From Bacillota bacterium (GTDB lineage Bacteria > Bacillota > Dethiobacteria > DTU022): a stretch of 6,799 nucleotides of DNA. The DNA is taken from contig JAAZIE010000224.1 of the NCBI GenBank assembly GCA_012510305.1, positions 1 through 6,799 on the forward strand. The letters run 5' to 3'. Position 1 is the stretch's first letter. Every line of letters begins with the position of its first letter. Under the pieces are notes generated by a model, which saw only the letters and a program-made list of their open reading frames with translations, did no database searches and was not told the DNA's origin. Positions 1 through 5,926 of this stretch are shown piece by piece. Both the position numbers and the translations under genes were made by a program.

Positions 1-1795
1 CCCGCGTTACCGCCAGATCGCCGGGTACAAAATAAAAAGCCCGGCACTGCGCCGCCACCGCCTGCAGCAGGCTGCAGAGATCGCGGCGTTCAACCTTCAG
101 CCCTTCTGCCTCCATGGGGACCAGGTAGTAGCGCCCTTCCACATGAAGGGGGATGAAAAGAGGCGTTTCCCAGCGGCGCGGTTTAAGCGGTTGTTTCAGT
201 TCCCGCCCCCGGTCAAACAGCGCCACCGGATTTTGATCCGCGGTCAGATATATTTTACGCACCTCGGAAAAGCAGCCCAGGGTGTAGCGCAGCGAATCCA
301 GTGCACAGGAGGTCTGGATAAGATCATCAGGATCCACCGCTTCCGGCGAAAAATCCAGGTCAAGCACTCCGCTGCTGCTGTCGAAATGAACCTCGATATC
401 GGTTTCCTTGGGGATAACCCGGCTGAGCGAACTCTCACGCGATGGGCCCCGGATGAGCTCTTCGACGGTGGCTTCAAGAGGTGATTTTGTCCGGCTGATC
501 AGCCTGGTGAGGGGGATAAATTTGGATTGATTGCAAAAGAAAAGAGTGATCGCCGCCTGGTCCGCCTTCAGCCCCATGGTTACGGGACTGTAGAAAGGCG
601 CCGCCGTTGCGCTCGTTTCGTTTTCGTGGGCCGGGGTTTCTTCCAGGTCGACCACATCGATATAGCTGTCCTCTCCGGCGAGGATAATATAGCGGCGGTT
701 GCCGGTGACCAGCATCTTTTCCACCCGCATCCCCACTTCCCAGTGAGAAAGCTCGGCCCCGCTTCCATCGTAAACCACGATCTGGCTAAAGTCTTCTTTG
801 AATTCGCGCCATGAACAGGTCATAATACGGGCGCCGTCAGCGGAAAAAGAAGCCAGCGCTCCATCGGCAATTTTCTTTTTCCAGATCAGTTTGCCCTCAA
901 TATTATAATAGTGCAGGTTCTGACCTGTTTTACTGTCGCTGCCATAAACAAGCAGGTTGTTGCTCTGGGGGTTAAAGATAGCTGAAGAAACTTTAAATTC
1001 AGAAGAGAGCGCTTTGTCCCAAAGCAGCTCCCCCTGGTCATTGTAGGCGGTCAGAAGTCCCGAGTCCCCAATCAGGGCCAGACTGTCACCAGTCCGGGAG
1101 ACCGCGATCAGCGAGGCCTCTTCAATTTTCCAGAGCTCCTGCCCCTCCAGATTGAGCGCCACAGTGATCGCCCTGTCTCCCTGGAGGTGGGTATAATAAA
1201 TTTCCCCCTGGTCCGGCTGCTCCCCCACCAGCCATATGTTTTGCAGCGGACCGGTGGCCACGCTCCACTGTTTTTCTCCTTTGCGGTTGAACAGCTCCAC
1301 GCAATGTTTTTCTTTTTCCGGATCACCCCTGCCGGCAAGAACCCACAGGCCATTGGCGGAAAGCTCCAGCAGGTTAATCGGGGTGCCCAGCTCTTCCTGC
1401 CACGAGGACTGCGAATCCAGGGATGTAAACAACAGTTCTCCACCCTCGGTCCCTACGGCCAGGTAGCCGCCACAGGCTGAAATGGAGGTTTGCAGGGGAT
1501 TGGTCGGGAATTCTCTTTCCCAGAGCAGGTGCCGCTCGCGGTTTAGCAGGCTTGCCTTTTTGGTGTCGCTGCCAAAGATGATTTTGGTGGCATTGCGATC
1601 CACGTTTACATCAAAAAGCTCACCCTCGGTAAACCAAAGTTCAAACAGATCATCTTCTTCGGTATCGGGAGGAGGCTCGATGGGGTCGCCCCCTTTGAGC
1701 ATGGAGGCGCTGCGTATGCCGTAGTTCACAACCCCGGCTACCAGAAGTAAAGCGGCGAATATAATTAATAATTGGTACGGTTGTAGTTTTTTCAT
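1..1795 (-). CDS. Membrane-anchored seven-bladed beta-propeller / GerMN domain protein (partial, 3' end beyond left edge)
   Basis: The minus strand reads open from the ATG at 1795 to the window edge, 598 codons without a stop, so the C-terminus is missing. Residues 8-25 are a hydrophobic helix after a short basic start (MKKLQPYQ), with no lipobox cysteine, so I expect a membrane-anchored extracytoplasmic protein. An acidic proline-rich linker follows (about 36-52). Residues 60-385 hold seven repeats ending in a 'GxxLW'-like turn, with tryptophans at 92, 132, 177, 222, 259, 305 and 352 (spacing 37-47), as expected for a PQQ/WD-type seven-bladed propeller. Residues 413-525 match a GerMN domain: ITLFF strand, 'ATVEELIRGP', 'IPKETDIEV', 'GVLDLDFS', then 'SLRYTLGCFSEVRKIYL'. 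Residues 543-598 look like the beginning of a second GerMN. AGGAG at 1806-1810 lies 10 bases before the start. The gene follows a sensor kinase, as lpqB follows mtrB. Domain calls are by eye; the exact role is unknown. Confidence 0.88.
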   Translation of the reverse strand, partial: MKKLQPYQLLIIFAALLLVAGVVNYGIRSASMLKGGDPIEPPPDTEEDDLFELWFTEGELFDVNVDRNATKIIFGSDTKKASLLNRERHLLWEREFPTNPLQTSISACGGYLAVGTEGGELLFTSLDSQSSWQEELGTPINLLELSANGLWVLAGRGDPEKEKHCVELFNRKGEKQWSVATGPLQNIWLVGEQPDQGEIYYTHLQGDRAITVALNLEGQELWKIEEASLIAVSRTGDSLALIGDSGLLTAYNDQGELLWDKALSSEFKVSSAIFNPQSNNLLVYGSDSKTGQNLHYYNIEGKLIWKKKIADGALASFSADGARIMTCSWREFKEDFSQIVVYDGSGAELSHWEVGMRVEKMLVTGNRRYIILAGEDSYIDVVDLEETPAHENETSATAAPFYSPVTMGLKADQAAITLFFCNQSKFIPLTRLISRTKSPLEATVEELIRGPSRESSLSRVIPKETDIEVHFDSSSGVLDLDFSPEAVDPDDLIQTSCALDSLRYTLGCFSEVRKIYLTADQNPVALFDRGRELKQPLKPRRWETPLFIPLHVEGRYYLVPMEAEGLKVERRDLCSLLQAVAAQCRAFYFVPGDLAVTR

Positions 1796-1825
1796 AATGT
1801 GCGCACTCCTGCAAACTTTGCCGGG

Positions 1826-1843
1826 CCGGGATACGCTACCCGG
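1826..1843 (-). promoter_or_regulatory. GC-rich dyad overlapping the predicted transcription start
   Basis: An inverted repeat CCGGG-(8 bases)-CCCGG, extendable by a TA/TA pair with one bulged base, lies between the candidate -10 and the ribosome site. No T-tract follows, so it does not look like an intrinsic terminator. It could be an operator or a leader hairpin. A second CCCGG copy abuts it (1821-1825), and an eight-base palindrome GTGCGCAC (1799-1806) lies between the Shine-Dalgarno sequence and the start codon, overlapping the last base of the former. Confidence 0.3.
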
Positions 1844-1844
1844 T

Positions 1845-1853
1845 ATTGTATCA
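1845..1853 (-). promoter_or_regulatory. Candidate extended -10 promoter for the propeller/GerMN gene
   Basis: The minus strand carries TGATACAAT, an extended -10 (TGn plus TACAAT, five of six matches to TATAAT). No good -35 lies 16-18 bases upstream; TTGAGA at 1876-1881 is 25 bases away and too far. Extended -10 elements can work with a poor -35. Transcription would begin near 1838, about 40 bases before the start codon. It could let the last gene be expressed apart from the kinase. Prediction only. Confidence 0.35.
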
Positions 1854-1893
1854 CCAATCAAAAATAAAGAGGTTGTCTCAACTTTAATTTCGA

Positions 1894-3321
1894 TTAAGTA
1901 TTGTTAACACCCCTTTGATCCAGCGGCAGGGTAAAGTAAAAGGTGCTCCCGATGCCCTCCTCGCTTTCAGCCCCCACTTTTCCCCCGTGCGCCTCTACTG
2001 TCTCCTGGACAATAGCCAGGCCCAGCCCGGTCCCCCCGGACTCCCGGGAACGAGCCCGGTCAACCCGGTAAAAACGCTTAAAAATAAAGGGAAGATCCTC
2101 TTCGGGAATGCCGCTACCGGTATCCTCAACTTTTACTCCCACCGTCCCCTCTTCCACCCATAGCGATACTTTTACCCAGCCCCCCGGGGGGGTAAAATCC
2201 AGGGCATTGTCCAGAAGGTTGTGCAGCGCCTGCCGCAATTGGAGCCAGGAACCGGAAACCATGATCTCCCCGGCGGGCAGCTCGCTCAGCAACTTGATCC
2301 CCTGCCGGTCAAAATTGGAAGCTGCCTGTTGGTACAAATCCCGGACCATTTCACCCAGGTCAAAGCGTTCAAGCCTGGCCGCCCCGCCTTCCAGGGCGCT
2401 CAGTTCCAACAGATCTTTAACCAGGGCGATGAGGCGATCCATCTCGTGATCGAGGTCCTCCAGAAATTCCTGCCGCTGTTCGGGTTCCATCTGGTAGTCT
2501 TTTAACGATTTTATAATCAGGCTTAGCGAAGCCAGGGGGGTGCGCAGTTCATGGGCCACATTGGCCACAAACTTGTGCAAATTTTTTGTATGGTAATTGA
2601 GCTGTTCCGCCATATGGTTGAAACGCCGGGCCAGCCGGCCGATTTCATCTGAAGAGCTCACTTCGATCTGCTGGTCCAGTTTCCCCTCGGCCATGCTTCC
2701 CGCCGCCTCCGCCAGCAGCTCCAGAGGCCCGGTGAAGCGGCGCGCCAGAAAAATCGAGCCCACGCCGGCTACCGCCGCCGCAAACAACGTGGTCAAAAAA
2801 AGAAAACGCCGGGTGTCGGTCATGATTTTGTCTATTTCCTGCAAGGAAGCCGAGAGAAAAACCACCCCGATGATCTCTTCTTCATGAATAATCGGTACAG
2901 CGGTTTGCATTACCTTTTGTCCCGAACGTTCGCTTAATTGAAGGCTGATCCCTGTTTCTCCCGCCAGGGCCTCGTCCACCTCATCCCGCTCCAGGCGCTG
3001 CCCCAGGTATCCCCCTACCCGCACCGAATCGCCCAGGACCACTCCTTTTTTATCCACAAAGATAACCCGGGCCGCGTTGGACTGGCGCTTGAAATTTTGG
3101 GCCAGCGAGCTTAACCAGACCGGGTCTGCATCCTCCTGCAGGTGAGCGGAGACAAACTGGCCGGCCAGTTCTCCGGAACGGACCAGGTTTTCCTGCAAGG
3201 TCTTAATATAATAGTGCCCCAGCAATTGATCCAGGAAAAAACCAACGATGAGCATCACCGCTACTACGGCCAGCAAAAAAGTAACCGTGAGGCGGGAACG
3301 GATACTCCTGAACCGGAACAT
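1894..3321 (-). CDS. Sensor histidine kinase (HAMP-HisKA-HATPase, PhoR/WalK/MtrB-like)
   Basis: This 475-residue membrane kinase should autophosphorylate on histidine and pass the phosphate to the regulator encoded just upstream. Visible order: membrane helix 11-30; extracytoplasmic sensor about 31-171 with a Cache/PhoR-like stretch (ARVIFVDKKGVVLGDS, 84-99); second helix about 172-194; HAMP about 195-246; H-box FVANVAHELRTPLASL with the phospho-acceptor His257; N-box HNLLDNALDFTP (Asn368 and Asn372); G1 DTGSGIP (400-406); F-box FKRFYR (414-419); G2 GGTGLGLAI (429-437). There is no PAS domain, unlike classical WalK. All catalytic motifs are intact. The ATG shares its A with the regulator's TGA stop (TGATG), and a G-rich ribosome site (GGGGGGAG) precedes it, so the two are probably translationally coupled. 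The signal sensed cannot be read from the sequence. Confidence 0.97.
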   Translation of the reverse strand: MFRFRSIRSRLTVTFLLAVVAVMLIVGFFLDQLLGHYYIKTLQENLVRSGELAGQFVSAHLQEDADPVWLSSLAQNFKRQSNAARVIFVDKKGVVLGDSVRVGGYLGQRLERDEVDEALAGETGISLQLSERSGQKVMQTAVPIIHEEEIIGVVFLSASLQEIDKIMTDTRRFLFLTTLFAAAVAGVGSIFLARRFTGPLELLAEAAGSMAEGKLDQQIEVSSSDEIGRLARRFNHMAEQLNYHTKNLHKFVANVAHELRTPLASLSLIIKSLKDYQMEPEQRQEFLEDLDHEMDRLIALVKDLLELSALEGGAARLERFDLGEMVRDLYQQAASNFDRQGIKLLSELPAGEIMVSGSWLQLRQALHNLLDNALDFTPPGGWVKVSLWVEEGTVGVKVEDTGSGIPEEDLPFIFKRFYRVDRARSRESGGTGLGLAIVQETVEAHGGKVGAESEEGIGSTFYFTLPLDQRGVNNT

Positions 3322-4016
3322 CAGGGCTCCCCCCTGAATTTATAGCCCGTCCCCCACACCGTGAGGATCAACCTGGGGCTGCCGGGATCCTCTTCTATTT
3401 TTTCTCGCAGGTGGCGAATGTGCACATCCACGGTCCGGGCGTCTCCGAAATAATCGTAGCCCCAGATCTCTTCCAACAACTTATCGCGGGAGTAGACCCG
3501 CCCTGCATTGGAGGCGAGAAAGCTCAGCAGGGCAAATTCTTTTGCGGTGAGACCAACTTCCTGCCCCTTCAGACGAACCCGGTGCTGTAAAAGATCGATC
3601 CACAGGGGACCGATCCGGATCTGCTTGCGCACCCCGGCCTCCCTTGCGCTGCTGCGCCTTAAAATTGCCTTGATGCGCGCCAGCAGCTCCCGGGGGTTAA
3701 AGGGCTTGGTCATATAGTCGTCGGCTCCCAGTTCCAGGCCGAGAACCTTGTCAATATCTTCGCCCTTTGCCGTGAGCATGATAATGGGGATCTCTTCTTT
3801 TTTGCGAATCTCCCGGCAGACTTCAAAACCGTCCAGGCCCGGCAGCATCAGGTCAAGGATAATAATGTCCGGGTTTATCTCAAAGGCTTTTTTAAGCGCT
3901 TCTTCCCCGTCGAAGGCCTCCACAACCTCGAATCCCTCTTTTTCAAGGTTGAATTTTAATGCCTTGACCAAAGTTTTTTCATCATCGACCAGAAGAACCT
4001 TTGTTTTATCGGACAT
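3321..4016 (-). CDS. OmpR/PhoP-family response regulator
   Basis: This is a DNA-binding transcription regulator of 231 residues, the usual length for the OmpR family. The receiver domain (about 5-118) has the acidic pocket Asp11/Asp12, phospho-acceptor Asp55 (IILDLMLPGLDG), switch Thr82 and Lys104 (TKPF). The winged-helix domain (about 130-229) contains the recognition-helix region DARTVDVHIRHLREKIE and the C-terminal hairpin GTGYKF, close to PhoP, WalR and MtrA. I chose the ATG at 4016 over the in-frame TTG at 4040: the ATG lies 10 bases after a perfect GGAGGT, and the receiver then starts at the usual distance (MSDKTKVLLVDDE). The gene starts 7 bases after the glycosylase stop and ends overlapping the kinase start, so its partner is surely that kinase. 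Target promoters are not evident. Confidence 0.97.
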   Translation of the reverse strand: MSDKTKVLLVDDEKTLVKALKFNLEKEGFEVVEAFDGEEALKKAFEINPDIIILDLMLPGLDGFEVCREIRKKEEIPIIMLTAKGEDIDKVLGLELGADDYMTKPFNPRELLARIKAILRRSSAREAGVRKQIRIGPLWIDLLQHRVRLKGQEVGLTAKEFALLSFLASNAGRVYSRDKLLEEIWGYDYFGDARTVDVHIRHLREKIEEDPGSPRLILTVWGTGYKFRGEP

Positions 4017-4023
4017 GACGCCT

Positions 4024-4665
4024 CTAACCTCCGCCTGCAAGCTGCTGATAAGTAAGCGCTATCTGTTTAAAGTCTTCCCAAACCGGGCGTTTTTTGCTAC
4101 CATCGCGCAGCAGCGCAGCGGGATGAAACGTGGGCATGAAGCGGCGCCCCTCAATTTCGTACCACTGCCCCCGCAGCCGGGTCAGCGTATTTTTACTGTC
4201 AATCAGGGTTCGCGTGGCCAGGGCACCCAGGCAGACCACCAGGGACGGGTTGATCAGGCGGATCTGCTCTTTTAAATGGGGCAGGCACGCTGATACCTCT
4301 TCCGAATCCGGCAGACGGTTTCGCGGAGGACGGCATTTGACCACATTGGTGATATAAAGCTTCTCCCTGTCCAAGCCCGCCGCTTCCAGAATACGGCCCA
4401 AAAGCTTGCCTGCAGCTCCAACAAATGGTACCCCCAACCGGTCTTCATCGGCGCCCGGCGCTTCGCCTACGAGGATCAACCCTGCCCCGGGGTGACCGCC
4501 CCCAAAAACGACCTGCCGGCAGCCGTTCCTCAAGGCACAGCGATCACAGTCCCGGCAGGATTCTTCCAGGGCTGCCAGCTGCTCTTCCGCCGCCCGGCCT
4601 TGATCCTCATCTCCTTTTTGGTTCAGATAATCAAAAAGTGAACGCTGGCGTTTTTGGTCCAACAC
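4024..4665 (-). CDS. Family-4 uracil-DNA glycosylase (4Fe-4S, SPO1 DNA polymerase-like)
   Basis: This enzyme removes uracil from DNA, starting base-excision repair of deaminated cytosines. The 213-residue product has the iron-sulfur cysteine pattern of family 4: Cys40-x2-Cys43, then Cys111 and Cys127 fifteen residues later. Active-site motif GEAPGADED (67-75) is followed by GVPFVGAAGKLL (78-89), a central YITNVVKCRPP (104-114) and the C-terminal HPAALLR (181-187). All expected features are present. The start is a GTG preceded by GGGG at 4672-4675 six bases away, and an in-frame TGA at 4669-4671 rules out any earlier start. The first 35 or so residues form a charged extension before the cluster. 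It lies 50 bases after the aminotransferase and 7 bases before the regulator, so it appears to share the transcript. No functional link to the two-component system is implied by the sequence. Confidence 0.96.
   Translation of the reverse strand: MLDQKRQRSLFDYLNQKGDEDQGRAAEEQLAALEESCRDCDRCALRNGCRQVVFGGGHPGAGLILVGEAPGADEDRLGVPFVGAAGKLLGRILEAAGLDREKLYITNVVKCRPPRNRLPDSEEVSACLPHLKEQIRLINPSLVVCLGALATRTLIDSKNTLTRLRGQWYEIEGRRFMPTFHPAALLRDGSKKRPVWEDFKQIALTYQQLAGGG
4027..4032 (-). promoter_or_regulatory. Ribosome binding site of the response regulator, inside the upstream gene
   Basis: GGAGGT on the minus strand is also the final Gly-Gly codon pair of the uracil-DNA glycosylase gene, whose TAG stop (4024-4026) follows directly. 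It sits 10 bases before the ATG at 4016 and fixes that start. Ribosomes finishing the glycosylase would clear or re-use this site, which suggests coupled translation. Confidence 0.8.
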
Positions 4666-4715
4666 CTTTCACCCCGTTTATGTAATTCCACACCGCGGCC
4701 CCGGCTTCCTGCCCA

Positions 4716-5867
4716 TCAGCCGGCCTTGAGAACCTCTTCGGCCGCCTTGACCGCGCAGCCCGGCTCCACCGGGTAACCCAGGGCCTGCAGGGCAAGCTCC
4801 AGGGAGGTGATGCCCACCACGAGGTCGGCACCGGTCACGGCACCAAGATGGCCAAAACGAAATATCCGCCCCTCCAGCTGCCCCTGCCCCCCGGCAATCT
4901 CCACCCCGAAACGGGTGAACATCTCCCGGCGAAGCTGATCCACGCTCACAGGTTCCGGTTTTTTGATTGCGGTCACCGTGGGAGATGCATAGCGGGGATC
5001 TTTGACCAGGGGCTGCAGCCCCAGCGCCTGCACCGCCTCCCGTACCGCCCGGGCCATGCTCCGGTGCCGGGCATAGCAGTTTTCCCTGCCCTCGGCAAAG
5101 TAGATGCGCAGCCCCTCGCGCAAAGCGACGCACTGCGACAGGGCCGGGGTAAAAGGGGTTTGCCCCTTCTCCAGGTATTCCTGCGCTTTCAGGAGATCAA
5201 AGTAATATTTGGGCATTTTTGAGCGGGCCGCTCTTTCCCAGGCTCTTTCGCTAACGCTGATAAAAGCCAGCCCCGGGGGAAGAAGCAGCGCTTTCTGCGA
5301 TCCGGTAACACAAACATCGATGCCCCAGGAATCCACCGGCAGGTCGATCGCTCCCATGGAGCTGACCGTATCCACAATCAGCAGCGCAGGGTGTTCACCG
5401 CGAAGCCGGCTGATCCTTTTCAGATCGTTAAGCATTCCGGTGGAGGATTCATTGTGCACTACCGTAATGGCGCGGTAGGCGCGACCGTTATCCGCCCGCA
5501 GCCTTGCTTCAAGGCCCTCATAATCAAGGGGTTGCCCCCAGGGTGTTTCCACGCGCTCCACTTCTGCACCGTAGGTGGAAGCGATATCGGCAAAGCGCCC
5601 CCCGAAAGAGCCGTTCACCAGGGAGATAACCTTTTCCCCCGGTGAGAGAAAGTTGACAATGGCCGCTTCCATCGCTCCGGTCCCGGAGGCGGTCAGGATA
5701 AAAAGGCGCTCTCCGGTTTGGAAGATTTTTTGCAATGAAAAGGTCAGCTCTTCGATCAGTTTTTTGAAGCGGGGCCCCCGGTGATTGAACATTTCTGTAG
5801 ACATGGCCCGGGCCACCGCCTCCGGTATGGGAGCCGGGCCGGGTATTAGCAGATAATTTTTTTCCAT
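4716..5867 (-). CDS. Class-V PLP aminotransferase (alanine-glyoxylate / serine-pyruvate type)
   Basis: This 383-residue cytoplasmic enzyme belongs to the fold-type I class-V aminotransferases and transfers an amino group from a small amino acid (alanine or serine) to a keto acid such as glyoxylate or pyruvate. Visible landmarks: N-terminal 'LLIPGPAPIPEAV' substrate loop; phosphate-binding SGTGAMEAA (61-69); HNESSTG (138-144); Asp166 in VDTVSS for the pyridine nitrogen; Schiff-base Lys192 in VTGSQKAL; and Arg337 in RFGHLG for the substrate carboxylate. Length is normal and nothing is missing. The ATG at 5867 follows GAGGTG (5876-5881) by 8 bases. In many Clostridia such genes sit beside serA and act in serine or glycine metabolism; no serA is seen here, so the true substrate is open. 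PucG-like ureidoglycine transamination is another family possibility, with no supporting context. Confidence 0.95.
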   Translation of the reverse strand: MEKNYLLIPGPAPIPEAVARAMSTEMFNHRGPRFKKLIEELTFSLQKIFQTGERLFILTASGTGAMEAAIVNFLSPGEKVISLVNGSFGGRFADIASTYGAEVERVETPWGQPLDYEGLEARLRADNGRAYRAITVVHNESSTGMLNDLKRISRLRGEHPALLIVDTVSSMGAIDLPVDSWGIDVCVTGSQKALLLPPGLAFISVSERAWERAARSKMPKYYFDLLKAQEYLEKGQTPFTPALSQCVALREGLRIYFAEGRENCYARHRSMARAVREAVQALGLQPLVKDPRYASPTVTAIKKPEPVSVDQLRREMFTRFGVEIAGGQGQLEGRIFRFGHLGAVTGADLVVGITSLELALQALGYPVEPGCAVKAAEEVLKAG

Positions 5868-5898
5868 AATTAAAGCACCTCTTTATTCTCAAGCAAGA

Positions 5899-5926
5899 AT
5901 TATATTTACTCGGGCGGAGCAGTGAA
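5899..5926 (-). promoter_or_regulatory. Candidate sigma-A promoter for the aminotransferase gene
   Basis: On the minus strand TTCACT (5921-5926, four of six matches to TTGACA) is followed after 16 bases by a perfect TATAAT (5899-5904). It spans the 3' end of the ligase gene and the 38-base gap. The start site would fall near 5892, giving a leader of about 25 bases with the GAGGTG ribosome site inside it. No intrinsic terminator separates the ligase from the aminotransferase, so read-through is also likely. Confidence 0.42.

Noticed and set aside
143..1724. Several short plus- and minus-strand reading frames (for example 143-484, 527-814, 1108-1443, 1187-1480, 1482-1724).
   Set aside because: All lie inside the 598-codon minus-strand propeller/GerMN frame, lack recognisable domains or good ribosome sites, and have arginine/proline/serine-rich shadow composition.
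1861..1884. Possible intrinsic terminator after the kinase (GTTG-AGA-CAAC, then CTCTTTATTTTT).
   Set aside because: The stem is only four base pairs and AT/GC mixed; the T-tract is interrupted and some bases away. It is too weak to call a terminator.
2180..2192. C6G7 run in the kinase gene as a possible frameshift or phase-variation tract.
   Set aside because: It encodes part of the conserved FTPPGG segment after the N-box and the reading frame is intact on both sides; the run is too short to argue for slippage.
4017..4040. Upstream TTG start for the response regulator adding eight residues.
   Set aside because: The ATG at 4016 has a perfect GGAGGT at proper distance and gives the family-typical N-terminus; the extra residues (TTG-initiated QAEVRGV) are not receiver-like.
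3748..4275. A 175-codon plus-strand frame antisense to the regulator and glycosylase.
   Set aside because: It overlaps two firmly identified genes, has no homology I recognise and shows the composition of an antisense shadow.
4678..5133. Minus-strand alternative frame in the 3' half of the aminotransferase, with an ATG at 4716 overlapping its stop (12-residue minigene to 4678).
   Set aside because: The long frame is a Gly/Ala/Arg-rich shadow. The minigene has no ribosome site or conserved pattern, although its TGATG junction looks tidy.
5885..5905. Small hairpin ATTCT...AGAAT between ligase and aminotransferase genes.
   Set aside because: Five weak AT-rich base pairs with no following T-run. 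It overlaps the -10 region and is more likely incidental.
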